A stretch of DNA of 64,000 nt from Mesorhizobium loti CJ3sym (GCF_000472785.1 NZ_AXAL01000024.1:55158-119157), one strand, 5' to 3'. Shown: positions 1-9,629, counted from the stretch's first letter. Notes: generated from the sequence alone by a model not told the origin. Made by a program: numbers and translations.

Positions 1-744
1 CAGGCCATCGCTTCCGACATGTGGGGCAACATGGCTCGCCTCGCCGCCGAATACATCTTCCTCGACGCCCTGTTCGACTATGACCCGGCTGCTAGCAAAC
101 CCGGCCGCGTCGAGGTCAAGGGAATAGAGCATTTCGTCGAGATCGCCGCCGAAAAGCAGCCGCACATCGTCTTTACCGGCCATCTCGGCAATTTCGAGCT
201 GCTGCCGGTGGCGGCAGCCACCTTCGGCATGAACATCACGGCGCTGTTTCGCCCGCCTAACAACCCCTACCTCGCCGACTACATCCTTTCGACGCGCCGC
301 TCGACCATGGGCTCGCTGCTGCCGTCGATGGCCGGCGCCTCATTCGCCTTGGCGGGTGTCCTGGAGAATGGCGGCAATATCGGCGTCCTGGTCGACCAGA
401 AATTCTCCAACGGCCTGGACACGATCTTCTTCGACCGCCCCTGCCAGAGCAACCGGGTGCTCGGAACCCTTGCGCGCCACTACGAATGCGACGTCTATCC
501 CGCGCGTTGCATCAGGCTGCCGGGCAACCGTTTCCGGCTCGAGATCGAGGACAAGCTGGTCTTGCCACGCACGGCTGACGGCAGCGTCGACGTCCAGGCG
601 ACGACCCAGATGCTGAACGACGTGGTCGAACGCTGGGTGCGCGAGGATCCCGGCCAGTGGATGTGGTTCCACAAAAGGTGGGAGATCAGCAACTGGCGGC
701 GCAAGAAGCGGCCCCCGGCAAAGGCGCCGGCCGCGACCAGTTGA
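1..744 (+). CDS. Lipid A biosynthesis lauroyl/acyl acyltransferase, 5'-truncated by the window
   Basis: This is the C-terminal part of a membrane-associated acyl-ACP-dependent acyltransferase of the LpxL/HtrB family, which adds secondary acyl chains to lipid A at the inner membrane. The reading frame is open from the first base of the window, so the start lies upstream. A GHLGNFE segment matches the family's HX4(D/E) catalytic motif. A later FHKRWE segment near the end is typical of the family C-terminus. The last residues are Lys/Pro/Ala rich. The acyl chain used, including whether it is the very-long-chain rhizobial type, cannot be decided from this fragment. Confidence 0.85.
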   Translation, partial: QAIASDMWGNMARLAAEYIFLDALFDYDPAASKPGRVEVKGIEHFVEIAAEKQPHIVFTGHLGNFELLPVAAATFGMNITALFRPPNNPYLADYILSTRRSTMGSLLPSMAGASFALAGVLENGGNIGVLVDQKFSNGLDTIFFDRPCQSNRVLGTLARHYECDVYPARCIRLPGNRFRLEIEDKLVLPRTADGSVDVQATTQMLNDVVERWVREDPGQWMWFHKRWEISNWRRKKRPPAKAPAATS

Positions 745-814
745 GCAAGTCGCCGGCGAGAACCGCGAGTTCCACGCCGGCCGACAGCATCTATGTCAGG
801 CGAACCGCTTGCTG

Positions 815-1246
815 CTAGTTGGTCACGACAATGCGTGTGTTGCCGAAGCCGACTTCCTGCACCATCGAATAGAAGGTCGCGGCATTGGCCGTGTGCAGCC
901 GCACGCAACCATGCGAGGCCGGCCGGCCAAGCTGCCTGACAGCACCCGTCCCATGGATGGCATAGCCGCCATGGAAGAACACCGAATAAGGCATCGGCGA
1001 CATATGGTATTTGCGCGAATACCACATCCGGGCCAGGCGCTGCGGCCGATAGGTGCCACGCGGCGTGAAATAGCCGGGACGCGCCGTGGACACGGTCCAC
1101 CGGTAAACCGACAGGCCATATCTGACCGTCATCGTCTGCGACGACACGTCGATATTCGCTTCCAACATGGCCGCATGGCTGGCGGCCGGCGCGCCAAACA
1201 GCGCGGTTGCCAACATCGCCGCTGCGACTAGAAAAGACTTCTTCAT
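815..1246 (-). CDS. L,D-transpeptidase (YkuD domain), secreted
   Basis: The predicted 143-residue protein is a periplasmic L,D-transpeptidase that cross-links peptidoglycan or anchors lipoprotein to it. The start at 1246 was chosen because it gives a clean signal peptide (MKKSFLVAAAMLATALFG, then a likely cleavage after ASHA) and has an AAGGGG-like ribosome site upstream. A longer frame reaching 1492 would bury the signal peptide. The catalytic signature is visible as IHGTG followed by ASHGCVRL, with the Cys as nucleophile. The protein is little more than the catalytic domain, a common size for rhizobial paralogues. It is transcribed divergently from the M20 gene. Confidence 0.9.
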   Translation of the reverse strand: MKKSFLVAAAMLATALFGAPAASHAAMLEANIDVSSQTMTVRYGLSVYRWTVSTARPGYFTPRGTYRPQRLARMWYSRKYHMSPMPYSVFFHGGYAIHGTGAVRQLGRPASHGCVRLHTANAATFYSMVQEVGFGNTRIVVTN

Positions 1247-1467
1247 GCGACCAAACCCCTTTGATTGCCCTTGCCTGTCTGCCCTCACGATGTTTTTCAT
1301 CTTTTTAATGGCAGGTGAACGGGATAACACACACTCCTTGATCAATTCCCCAATCCAAAGCAGCGAATTTGAACGATTTCCCGCGATAGTTGCCGCAACG
1401 ACACGTCGCACGGACTTGATTGCCGGCGGGCTTGCAATGCAGCGCCGATCGCTGCTCAACTCTCCCG

Positions 1468-2745
1468 ATGAACGAACGACTCTTGCAAGCAATCGATGAA
1501 AGGCGCGACGACGTCGTCGCGCTGACCACGGACCTAATCCGGTTTCCGACCATCAATCCGCCCGGCGAAGCCTACCGGCCATGCGCCGAATATCTTGGCG
1601 CGCGATTGAAGAAGAGCGGTTTTGAGACCGAGTTCATCCGCGCCGAGGGTACGCCCGGCGACAGCGATCGCTACCCGCGCGTCAATGTCGTGGCCCGGTT
1701 CGACGGCCGCTCACCCGGCGCCTGCGTTCACTTCAATTCGCATATCGACGTGGTCGAGGCCGGCGACGGCTGGACAGTCGATCCCTTTGCCGGCGTCGTC
1801 AGGGACGGCAAGGTCTATGGACGCGGCGCCTGCGACATGAAAGGCGGCCTCGCCGCCTCGATCATCGCCGCCGAGGCCTTCATGGAGGTCTATCCCGATT
1901 TTCCCGGCGCCATTGAGATATCGGGCACGGTGGACGAAGAATCCGGCGGCTTCGGCGGCGTCGCTCATCTGGCTGGGCTCGGCTATTTCTCGAAGCCCAG
2001 GGTCGACCACGTCATCATCCCCGAGCCGTTGAACAAGGACCGCATCTGCCTTGGCCACCGCGGTGTCTGGTGGGCCGAAATCGAGACCAAGGGCGAGATC
2101 GCGCACGGCTCGATGCCGTTTTTGGGCGACAATGCGGTGCGCCATATGGGTGCGGTGCTACGGGCTTTCGAGGACGAACTGTTTCCGGCGCTCGACCGCA
2201 AGATGACGCGCATGCCGGTCGTGCCCGAAGGTGCAAAACGCTCGACCATGAACATCAATTCCATCCATGGCGGCCAGACCGAGGATTTCCGGCCCGGCCT
2301 GCCCTCGCCCAACGTGCCCGATTCTTGTAGGCTGACCATCGACCGCCGCTTCCTGCTCGAGGAAGATCTCGCAACGGTCAAAGGCGAGGTGACCGGCATT
2401 CTCGAACGGCTGAAGCGCGACCGCAAAAAGTTCGACTATGAAATCCGCGACCTGATGGAAGTGTTGCCGCTGATGACCGAGCGCGACGCGCCGGTGGTCA
2501 AGGCTGTTGCGCAAGGCATTCATGCGATCTTCGACCGCGAGCCCGACTATGTCATCTCGCCCGGCACCTACGACCAGAAGCACATTGCCCGCATCGGCCA
2601 TATCTACGACTGCATCGCCTATGGACCCGGGATTCTCGACCTTGCCCACCGGCCGGACGAATGGGTCGGGATTTCGGACATGGTGGAATCGGCCAAGGTG
2701 ATGGCGATCGGGCTCAACGTGCTGCTGCGCGGCACAACCGGATGA
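1468..2745 (+). CDS. M20 family metallohydrolase (ArgE/DapE-like deacylase)
   Basis: This 425-residue protein belongs to the M20 di-zinc hydrolases (acetylornithine deacetylase / succinyl-diaminopimelate desuccinylase family), which cleave N-acyl or peptide bonds in the cytoplasm. Metal-site signatures are visible: HFNSHIDVV, YGRGACDMKGG and DEESGG, then a C-terminal His region (LAHRPDEWV). The start at 1468 aligns with the family N-terminus. The gene sits just upstream of a complete dpp-like ABC importer, so it probably hydrolyses the imported peptide or acylated compound. The exact substrate is not predictable. It is unlikely to be the biosynthetic ArgE or DapE itself, given its transporter context. 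Confidence 0.85.
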   Translation: MNERLLQAIDERRDDVVALTTDLIRFPTINPPGEAYRPCAEYLGARLKKSGFETEFIRAEGTPGDSDRYPRVNVVARFDGRSPGACVHFNSHIDVVEAGDGWTVDPFAGVVRDGKVYGRGACDMKGGLAASIIAAEAFMEVYPDFPGAIEISGTVDEESGGFGGVAHLAGLGYFSKPRVDHVIIPEPLNKDRICLGHRGVWWAEIETKGEIAHGSMPFLGDNAVRHMGAVLRAFEDELFPALDRKMTRMPVVPEGAKRSTMNINSIHGGQTEDFRPGLPSPNVPDSCRLTIDRRFLLEEDLATVKGEVTGILERLKRDRKKFDYEIRDLMEVLPLMTERDAPVVKAVAQGIHAIFDREPDYVISPGTYDQKHIARIGHIYDCIAYGPGILDLAHRPDEWVGISDMVESAKVMAIGLNVLLRGTTG

Positions 2746-2869
2746 GTGGCCCGCGGCGCAAAAACATTTCTCCTGGCGCGACGCGACAGCACGAAACGCA
2801 ATTTACTCCCGCGCGAAATCACGCTTCTATCCCAAGGCTTGAGCATTTGAGCACATGGGGAGTTCAGCG

Positions 2870-4348
2870 ATGAAACTGTGGAAGACCCTTCTGGCCGCTG
2901 CCGTGCTGGCGGTCGCAACCGCGACCTCGGCGTTTGCCGCCCGGACCGACCTCGTCATCGGCATTCCGCTTGAACCCCCGCATCTCGACCCGACGGCGGG
3001 AGCGGCCGCGGCCATCAGGGAGGTCACCTACGCCAATGTCTTCGAGGGCCTTACCCGCATCGGCCCCAACAGCGAGGTCCTGCCGGATCTGGCCGAGAGC
3101 TGGACCATTTCCGATGACGGCAAGGTCTACACCTTCAAGCTGCACACCGGCGTGAAATTCCACGACGGCGCCGATTTCAGCGCCGACGACGTGAAGTTCT
3201 CGCTCGACCGTGCCCGCGCGGAAAACTCCCTCAACGCGCAAAAGCAGCTGTTTGCCGCCATCGACAAGGTCGAGGTGGTCGACCCCGCCACCGTGAAGGT
3301 GACGCTCGCCCACCCGCAGGGCTCGTTCCTCTACAATATGGGCTGGGGCGACGCGGTGATCGTGTCGCCGAAATCCGCCGATACCAACAAGGAGAAGCCT
3401 GTTGGCACCGGCCCCTTCAAGTTCGACAGCTGGGCCAAGGGTTCATCAATCACCCTGGTGAAAGCTGAGCATTACTGGGGCGCCCCTGTTTTCCTTGAAA
3501 AAGTCGAGTTCCGCGTCGTTCCCGATGCGGCGGCGGCCGTGCCGGCGCTGCTTTCGGGCGACATACAGGCTTTCCCCTTCTTCGATCCCGACAGCGTCGC
3601 TCAGGTCAAGGATGATCCCCGCTTCAAGGTCGTGGTCGGCGCGACCGAAGGCGAGACCATCCTGTCCATCAACAACAAGCAGCCGCCCTTCGACAAGCTG
3701 CAGGTGCGGCAGGCAATCTCCTACGCGCTCGACCGCAAGGCGATCATCGACGGCGCCTCGGCCGGCCTCGGCCTGCCGATCGGCTCGCATATGTCACCGG
3801 CCAACAAATATTATGTCGACCTCACCGGCCGCTATCCGCACGACGTCGCCAAAGCCAAGGAATTGCTGAAGGAGGCGGGACTGGAGAACGGCTTCAAGGC
3901 CACACTGAAGCTGCCGCCGACGTCCTATGCCCGACTCGGCGGCGAGATCATCGCATCGCAGCTCCGCGACGTTGGCATCAACCTCGAAATCATCCCGGTC
4001 GAATGGGCGCAGTGGCTGGATCAGGTGTTCACCAAGAAGGACTACGACCTGACCATCGTCTCCCACACCGAGCCCAACGACATCGATATCTATTCGCGCA
4101 AGGACTACTACTTCAATTACGACAACCCCACCTTCAACAAGGTGATTGCCGATCTGGACGTGACGTCCGACGAGGCCAAGCGCAAGGAATTGTATGCGCA
4201 AGCGCAAACAATCCTGGCCGACGATGCGGTGGTCGGCTTCCTCTACGAACTGCCAAAGGTCGGAGTCTGGGACGCCAAGCTGCAAGGGCTCTGGGAAAAC
4301 GCACCGATCCCCGCCAACGACCTGACAAAGGTGAAGTGGAGCGAGTGA
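2870..4348 (+). CDS. ABC transporter substrate-binding protein, family 5 (peptide/opine type)
   Basis: This is a 492-residue periplasmic binding protein of the SBP_bac_5 (DppA/OppA-like) family. A signal peptide is clear (MKLWKTLLAAAVLAVATATSAFA). The mature part contains the family motif region beginning YTFKLHTGVKFHDG. The start at 2870 is preceded by GGGGAG at a good distance. It captures peptides or opine-like compounds and delivers them to the permeases at 4605 and 5549. A palindromic repeat lies between this gene and the first permease, which may allow the binding protein to be made in excess. Confidence 0.92.
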   Translation: MKLWKTLLAAAVLAVATATSAFAARTDLVIGIPLEPPHLDPTAGAAAAIREVTYANVFEGLTRIGPNSEVLPDLAESWTISDDGKVYTFKLHTGVKFHDGADFSADDVKFSLDRARAENSLNAQKQLFAAIDKVEVVDPATVKVTLAHPQGSFLYNMGWGDAVIVSPKSADTNKEKPVGTGPFKFDSWAKGSSITLVKAEHYWGAPVFLEKVEFRVVPDAAAAVPALLSGDIQAFPFFDPDSVAQVKDDPRFKVVVGATEGETILSINNKQPPFDKLQVRQAISYALDRKAIIDGASAGLGLPIGSHMSPANKYYVDLTGRYPHDVAKAKELLKEAGLENGFKATLKLPPTSYARLGGEIIASQLRDVGINLEIIPVEWAQWLDQVFTKKDYDLTIVSHTEPNDIDIYSRKDYYFNYDNPTFNKVIADLDVTSDEAKRKELYAQAQTILADDAVVGFLYELPKVGVWDAKLQGLWENAPIPANDLTKVKWSE

Positions 4349-4386
4349 GGGTGGTAGCCAAAGGGCGCCGCTTGCGCTCCGTCATA

Positions 4387-4541
4387 CCCCCCTCTGCCCT
4401 GCCGGGCATCTCCCCCTCAAGGGGGGAGATTGGCAATCTCAACGTTGCCGCCGACCATGCAACGTTGGCGATTGGTGAAAGTCGTGGTGAGAGAGTGATC
4501 TCCCCCCTCGAGGGGGAGATGTCCGCCAGGACAGAGGGGGG
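4387..4541. repeat. RIME-like rhizobial palindromic intergenic repeat
   Basis: Two inverted arms of about 44 bases (4387-4430 and 4498-4541) flank a spacer of roughly 67 bases. Each arm starts with CCCCCCTCTG, contains CATCTCCCCCTC and ends in GGGGGGAGAT, and the arms differ at only a few positions. Such elements are dispersed in Rhizobiales genomes (RIME-like; family name assigned from memory). Here it sits inside the transporter operon between the binding-protein gene and the permease gene, and could form a strong mRNA hairpin. Confidence 0.8.
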
Positions 4542-4604
4542 CGCCGTAGAACTCAACCGTCACCGGTTGTTCGCCTTAGACGACGCTCCGGCCCCTCACC
4601 TCCC

Positions 4605-5552
4605 ATGACCGCCTACCTCCTCAAACGCCTGGCCATCTCCCTCGCCACCCTGCTGCTGGCCTCTATGGTCGTCTTCGCCGTGCTGGAGATCCTGCCCGGC
4701 GACCCGGCGCGGCTGATGCTGGGCATGAACGCCAGCGCCGACCAGGTGGAACTCCTGCGCAACCAGATGGGGCTCAACGCGCCGATGGTCTGGCGTTATC
4801 TGCACTGGGTTGGCGGCCTGCTCAGCCTCGATTTCGGTCGCTCCTACACCTATTCGGTGCCGGTCATCGATCTCGTGCGGGAGCGGCTTGCCGTCTCGCT
4901 GCCCCTGGCGCTGATCGCGCTGGCGCTCTCCACCATCATCGCGATACCCGTCGGCCTGTTTTCCGCCAGCCGGCGCGGCCGGGCCGGCGACACGATTTCA
5001 ATGGGTGCGGCCCAGCTTGGCGTCGCCGTGCCAAATTTCTGGTTCGCGCTGATGCTGATCTATGTCTTCGCCGTCTGGCTGCGGCTGGTCCCGGCCGGTG
5101 GCTTTCCCGGCTGGGGAGCCGGCGCCTGGCAAGCCTTGAAATCCCTGCTTCTTCCTGCGGTGGCCCTTGCCTTGCCGCAAGCAGCCATCCTGGCGCGCGT
5201 CACCCGTTCGGCGCTGATCGAGGTGCTGAACGAGGACTATATCCGCACCGCCCGCGCCAAGGGCCTGCCCTACCGCACTGTCCTGTGGCGCCACGCGCTG
5301 CGCAACGCCATGATCCCGGTGCTGACCATTCTGGGCCTGCAATTCGCCTTCCTGCTCGCCGGCACCATCATCATCGAGAATGTTTTTTATCTCCCCGGCC
5401 TCGGCCGGCTGGTGTTCCAGGCGATAACCCAGCGCGACCTGATCGTCGTCGAAAGCGTCGTCATGCTGCTGGTCGCCGCCGTCATTGCCGTCAACCTCGT
5501 CGTCGACCTCTCCTATGCGGTCGTCGATCCGCGTCTGAGAAGCCGGCAATGA
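4605..5552 (+). CDS. ABC transporter permease (DppB-like)
   Basis: This is a 315-residue inner-membrane permease of the BPD_transp_1 family, DppB/OppB branch. The N-terminus (YLLKRLAISLATLLLAS) is the typical first membrane segment, followed by the ILPGDPARLMLG motif. The cytoplasmic EAA-like loop lies around DYIRTARAKGLPYRTVLWRHAL. About six membrane spans are visible. Its stop overlaps the next permease start in an ATGA arrangement, so the two are translationally coupled. It forms the channel with the product of 5549. Confidence 0.93.
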   Translation: MTAYLLKRLAISLATLLLASMVVFAVLEILPGDPARLMLGMNASADQVELLRNQMGLNAPMVWRYLHWVGGLLSLDFGRSYTYSVPVIDLVRERLAVSLPLALIALALSTIIAIPVGLFSASRRGRAGDTISMGAAQLGVAVPNFWFALMLIYVFAVWLRLVPAGGFPGWGAGAWQALKSLLLPAVALALPQAAILARVTRSALIEVLNEDYIRTARAKGLPYRTVLWRHALRNAMIPVLTILGLQFAFLLAGTIIIENVFYLPGLGRLVFQAITQRDLIVVESVVMLLVAAVIAVNLVVDLSYAVVDPRLRSRQ

Positions 5553-6418
5553 CCCTCCACGTCGACATCCCCGAAGAGACATTCAGCTCCATCCTGGCCA
5601 AGGCATTCAGGAACACAGCTTTCGTCACCGGCTTCGTCATCACCTTGCTGATCCTGGCGATGGCGGTCGTGTCCTATATCTGGACGCCTTACGACGTGAC
5701 GAAGCTGGTCATAGCGGACAAGACGCAAGGCCCTTCGCTGGCGCATTGGTTCGGCACCGACCATTTCGGCCGTGACATCCTGTCGATGATCATGGTCGGC
5801 GCCCGCAATTCGATCGCCGTGGCGCTGGTCGCGGTCGGCATCGGCATGGGCGTCGGCGTGCCCCTCGGCGCCTTTGCCGCCGCACGCAGCGGCTTGGTCG
5901 ACGAAGCGCTAATGCGCATCAACGATCTCGTCTTCGCCTTCCCGGCGCTGCTGTCGGCCATCATGATAACAGCCATCTTCGGGCCGGGCGCCGTCAACGC
6001 CATCCTCGCCATCGGCATCTTCAACATCCCGGTCTTTGCCCGCGTCGCCCGCGCCGGCGCGATGGCGATCTGGCCGCGCGAATTCATCCTTGCCGCTCGT
6101 GCCGCGGGAAAGAGCAGCACGCAGATATCGATCGAACATGTGCTGCCCAACATCGCCACGCTGCTCCTGGTGCAAGGCACCATCCAATTCGCGCTGGGCA
6201 TCCTCGCCGAAGCCGGACTTTCCTATCTCGGCCTCGGCGCGCAGCCGCCCATGCCGAGCTGGGGCCGCATGCTGTTCGACGCGCAGACCCGCATGGTGGT
6301 CGCGCCATGGATGGCGATCTTTCCCGGCATGGCGATCGTCATCACCGTGCTCGGCCTGAACCTCCTTGGCGACGGCATCGCCGACATTCTCGACCCGAAA
6401 TCGCGGCGGCAGCGATGA
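5549..6418 (+). CDS. ABC transporter permease (DppC-like)
   Basis: This is a 289-residue second permease of the same importer (DppC/OppC type). A first hydrophobic segment (TGFVITLLILAMAVVSYIW) is followed by the conserved HWFGTDHFGRDILSMIM motif that marks DppC-type subunits. The EAA-like loop lies around FILAARAAGKSSTQISIEH. The ATG at 5549 overlaps the stop of the preceding gene, and its own stop overlaps the ATPase start at 6415, so the genes are tightly coupled. Confidence 0.93.
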   Translation: MTLHVDIPEETFSSILAKAFRNTAFVTGFVITLLILAMAVVSYIWTPYDVTKLVIADKTQGPSLAHWFGTDHFGRDILSMIMVGARNSIAVALVAVGIGMGVGVPLGAFAAARSGLVDEALMRINDLVFAFPALLSAIMITAIFGPGAVNAILAIGIFNIPVFARVARAGAMAIWPREFILAARAAGKSSTQISIEHVLPNIATLLLVQGTIQFALGILAEAGLSYLGLGAQPPMPSWGRMLFDAQTRMVVAPWMAIFPGMAIVITVLGLNLLGDGIADILDPKSRRQR

Positions 6419-8037
6419 GCTTGCTGGAGATCGAGAACCTGTCGCTGGCGATCGGCGACACGCCGATCCTAAAGGGGATCGAACTCTCCGTCGCGCCCGG
6501 AGAGGTGCTGGGACTGGTCGGCGAATCCGGTTCGGGCAAGTCGATGACCGCACTGACGCTCATGCAACTCCTGCCGCATGCCGCACGGGCCACAGGCCGC
6601 GTCGCATTCGACGGCATCGACATCCTCGCCGCAACCGAGGACCAGATGTGCGCGCTGCGCGGCTACGACATCGGCATGGTGTTCCAGGAGCCGATGACGG
6701 CGCTCAATCCGGTCAAGACCATCGGCGAGCAGGTGGCCGAAGGCATACGCTGGCACACCAAGGCCACGCGCGCGGCCGCCGAAGAACGGGCGCGACAAAT
6801 GCTCGACCGCGTCGGCCTGCCCCAGGCAAAATTCCCGCTGTCGCGCTATCCGCACGAACTCTCCGGCGGCCAGCGCCAGCGTGTCGTCATTGCCATTGCC
6901 TGCGCGCTGAAGCCGAAGCTCTTGATTGCTGACGAGCCGACGACAGCGCTCGACGTTGTGCTGCAGGCACAGATCCTCGACCTCTTGCGCGACCTTGTCG
7001 CGGAGAGCCGCATGGGCCTGCTGCTGATCTCGCATGACCTGGCCGTGGTGACCGAGATGGCGGACCGTATCACCATCCTGCGGCGCGGCGAGGTGATGGA
7101 GGCCGGCGACACGGTGCGCACGCTGTCCGAACAGCTCCACCCCTACACACGCCAGCTGGCGCAGGCTTCGATGCATGTGCCGGCGCGCGCCAAGGTTCAC
7201 GCCGTCGGATCGGCCAAGCCGCTGCTTGAGGTCGAAGGCGTGACGCGCGATTATCCGGGCCGGCGCACCTCTCTGTTCCAGCGCGCGCCCGCTATCCGCG
7301 CCGTCGACGATGTCTCCCTGTCAATGGCGCCGGGCCAGTCGGTGGCGCTGGTCGGCCGCTCCGGCTGTGGCAAGTCGACGCTCGCGCGCATGATCCTTGC
7401 GCTGGACCGGCCGAGTTCGGGCACCATCCGGTTTCGTGGAGAAACCATCACCGGCAAGAGCGAAGCCGAGTTGAAGCCGGCCAGGCGCGACATGCAGGTC
7501 GTCTTCCAGGACCCCTACGGCTCCTTCGACCCGCGCCAGAAGGTCGAAAGACTGGTCGCCGAGCCCTTGCATTTGCTGGAGAAGAAACCGACGCGCGCCG
7601 ATTGTCGCGAAATGGTGGCGCATGCGCTGCACGAAGTCGGTCTCGATCCGCGCGACATGGACAAGTACCCACACGAATTCTCAGGCGGTCAGCGCCAGCG
7701 CCTGTCAATCGCCCGCGCCATCATCACCCGACCGAAACTGGTCGTCGCCGACGAGCCTGTCTCGGCGCTCGACGTCTCGATCCGCGCGCAAATCCTCGAT
7801 CTGTTCGCCGAGCTCAACCAGAAGCTCGGCATCGCCTATCTCTTCATCACCCATGACCTGACCGTCGCCCGTGCCATCACCGACGAGGTCCTGGTCATGC
7901 ATGACGGCAAGATTGTCGAGCGCGGCAAGACGAACGAGGTGCTCGACCATCCGCAATCCGAGGCCGCCAAGGCACTTGTAAATGCCGCGCCTGACCTGCA
8001 CCGGGCGATCGCCCGAAAGATTCAAGAGCAAGGATGA
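6415..8037 (+). CDS. Fused ABC transporter ATPase (DppD-DppF in one chain)
   Basis: This 540-residue protein carries two complete ATPase domains. Domain 1 (about residues 1-260) has Walker A GESGSGKS, signature LSGGQRQR and Walker B LLIADEPTTALD. Domain 2 (about 265-540) has GRSGCGKS, FSGGQRQR and LVVADEPVSALD. In most species the D and F ATPases are separate genes; fused versions are frequent in Rhizobiales. It powers import by the permeases upstream. The start overlaps the preceding stop (ATGA), completing an operon of M20 hydrolase, binding protein, two permeases and ATPase. Confidence 0.94.
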   Translation: MSLLEIENLSLAIGDTPILKGIELSVAPGEVLGLVGESGSGKSMTALTLMQLLPHAARATGRVAFDGIDILAATEDQMCALRGYDIGMVFQEPMTALNPVKTIGEQVAEGIRWHTKATRAAAEERARQMLDRVGLPQAKFPLSRYPHELSGGQRQRVVIAIACALKPKLLIADEPTTALDVVLQAQILDLLRDLVAESRMGLLLISHDLAVVTEMADRITILRRGEVMEAGDTVRTLSEQLHPYTRQLAQASMHVPARAKVHAVGSAKPLLEVEGVTRDYPGRRTSLFQRAPAIRAVDDVSLSMAPGQSVALVGRSGCGKSTLARMILALDRPSSGTIRFRGETITGKSEAELKPARRDMQVVFQDPYGSFDPRQKVERLVAEPLHLLEKKPTRADCREMVAHALHEVGLDPRDMDKYPHEFSGGQRQRLSIARAIITRPKLVVADEPVSALDVSIRAQILDLFAELNQKLGIAYLFITHDLTVARAITDEVLVMHDGKIVERGKTNEVLDHPQSEAAKALVNAAPDLHRAIARKIQEQG

Positions 8038-8052
8038 GTGAGGTGTTAGGCC

Positions 8053-8484
8053 CTATTCTTCCGGCTTCACCACATCGACGGGACTGATATCGAGCAGGTC
8101 GAGCGTGCGGCGCAGCAGGCGCACCTCGCTCTCGGCCAGTTGCGAATCCGCCTTGGCGATCTCCGCCATGTGCTGCGCCAACTGCTTGCGCCGTTCGACA
8201 TCGAGATCGCGAAACAGCGCAATCGCCTGCGAGCCATTGGTCTCGTAGCCGAACTCGTTGAGATATTCGATGACCGCATCGATGCTGGTTTCCGGAATGT
8301 CGAACGCATCCTTGCAGATGCGCCGGAAGGCAATCATCTCGCTCTCGCTGACGGTCCCGTCGGCCAGGATCATGCGAAACAGCATCAGCAGTTCCGCCGA
8401 GAGCACCGGATCGTCCGCGACCTTGCGCACGCCCGGGTCGCCATCGAAGATCGAGCGTATCTGGTCCAGCAATGCGAATGCCAT
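8053..8484 (-). CDS. TerB-like family protein
   Basis: The predicted 143-residue, mostly helical cytoplasmic protein has the layout of the TerB/DjlA N-terminal fold: acidic helices with ILADGTVSESE in the first half and AEIAKADSQLAESE in the second, the two internally repeated acidic metal-binding-like segments of the family. The family was named for tellurite resistance, but lone TerB-like genes are common and of unknown role. It converges on the transporter operon, with only 15 bases between the stops. No other ter genes are nearby. Confidence 0.8.
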   Translation of the reverse strand: MAFALLDQIRSIFDGDPGVRKVADDPVLSAELLMLFRMILADGTVSESEMIAFRRICKDAFDIPETSIDAVIEYLNEFGYETNGSQAIALFRDLDVERRKQLAQHMAEIAKADSQLAESEVRLLRRTLDLLDISPVDVVKPEE

Positions 8485-8619
8485 CAGGGCCTCTTTCCGG
8501 TCAATACAAATCCAGGCGCGACGCGCTGGAATAGAAGTAGCGCGGAATCGGCCTTGCGCAAACAGGGCGGTCGTGGTCGAACGCCACTATCCAGCCGACC
8601 GGACGTCTCCGCATATCAG

Positions 8620-9405
8620 ATGATCGACCTCACCACCCAGACAATCGCCATGCTCGCCTTCGCCGCCTTTGCCGCGGGCTTTGTCGATTCGATTGCCGGC
8701 GGCGGCGGGCTGATCACCATTCCCGCGCTGCTGCTCGCCGGTTTCTCGCCTGTCGAGGCGCTTGGAACCAACAAGCTGCAAGGCATGTTCGGCTCCGGGT
8801 CGGCGACCATCCACTATGCCTCAAAGGGGCATGTCGACCTGCGCCGGCAAGTGCCTTCGGCGCTGCTGGCACTGGTCGGGAGTGCCATAGGCGCCTTGCT
8901 GGCAACCATCGTGCCTGGCGACGTCCTGCGCGCCCTCTTGCCCCTGGTGCTGATCGCCATTGCGCTCTATTTCGCGCTCAAGCCGAACGTGAATGACGTT
9001 GACCGGGCCGAGCGCCTGTCGCCATTCCTGTTTGGACTGACCCTTGTGCCGGCGATCGGCTTCTATGATGGCCTGTTCGGCCCCGGCGCCGGTTCCTTCT
9101 ATATGCTGGCCTTCGTCGCGCTTGCCGGCTACGGCGTGCTCAAGGCGACGGCGCACACCAAGCTGCTCAACTTCGCCTCCAACATCGGCGGCTTCATTGT
9201 CTTTGCCGCCGTCGGCGTCATCTCCTGGAAGATCGGCCTGATGATGGGCGTTGCCCAGTTCCTGGGCGCCCGCCTCGGCGCCAGCCTTGCCATGCGCATC
9301 GGCGCCAAACTGATCAAGCCACTGCTGGTGGTCGTCTGCCTGGCTCTAGCGGTGAAGCTGCTGGCCGATCCCGCCAACCCGCTGCGTGTCATGATTGGTG
9401 TGTGA
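8620..9405 (+). CDS. TSUP family membrane permease (TauE/SafE-like)
   Basis: This 261-residue integral membrane protein belongs to the TSUP (TauE/SafE) family, whose members export or import sulfite, sulfonates or other organosulfur anions. The N-terminus is typical (AAGFVDSIAGGGGLITIPALL), with GTNKLQG shortly after. The second repeat carries GFYDGLFGPGAGSF and TKLLNFASNIGG. About eight membrane segments can be drawn. The start at 8620 was chosen because the conserved family sequence begins immediately afterwards. The substrate cannot be told from sequence. Confidence 0.9.
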   Translation: MIDLTTQTIAMLAFAAFAAGFVDSIAGGGGLITIPALLLAGFSPVEALGTNKLQGMFGSGSATIHYASKGHVDLRRQVPSALLALVGSAIGALLATIVPGDVLRALLPLVLIAIALYFALKPNVNDVDRAERLSPFLFGLTLVPAIGFYDGLFGPGAGSFYMLAFVALAGYGVLKATAHTKLLNFASNIGGFIVFAAVGVISWKIGLMMGVAQFLGARLGASLAMRIGAKLIKPLLVVVCLALAVKLLADPANPLRVMIGV

Positions 9406-9458
9406 TCACGCGCCTGTTACAATGCCGCTGTTCGAATCATGTTGAGGAGGAGCCAAGC

Positions 9459-9629
9459 ATGAATCTCAGCGCACCCACACAGATCGTTTTCATCATTGCA
9501 GTTGTTATCGCCATCATCGGCGTTCTGGCAGCTCTCGGCATTGTGGCGTTCATTCCCCTGGCCTCGGTCTGGATCGTGACCATCGCATTCGTCGTCCTGG
9601 CCATCGGCTGCCTGATGCGCGGCGCCTGA
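9459..9629 (+). CDS. Small two-span membrane protein
   Basis: This 56-residue protein is almost entirely hydrophobic, with two predicted membrane segments (IVFIIAVVIAIIGVLAAL and ASVWIVTIAFVVLAIGCL) joined by a short turn. The start at 9459 has a strong GAGGAGG ribosome site, and a perfect hairpin terminator follows 29 bases after the stop, supporting an independently expressed gene. I do not recognise a function. Similar small proteins are common hypothetical entries in rhizobia. Confidence 0.75.
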   Translation: MNLSAPTQIVFIIAVVIAIIGVLAALGIVAFIPLASVWIVTIAFVVLAIGCLMRGA

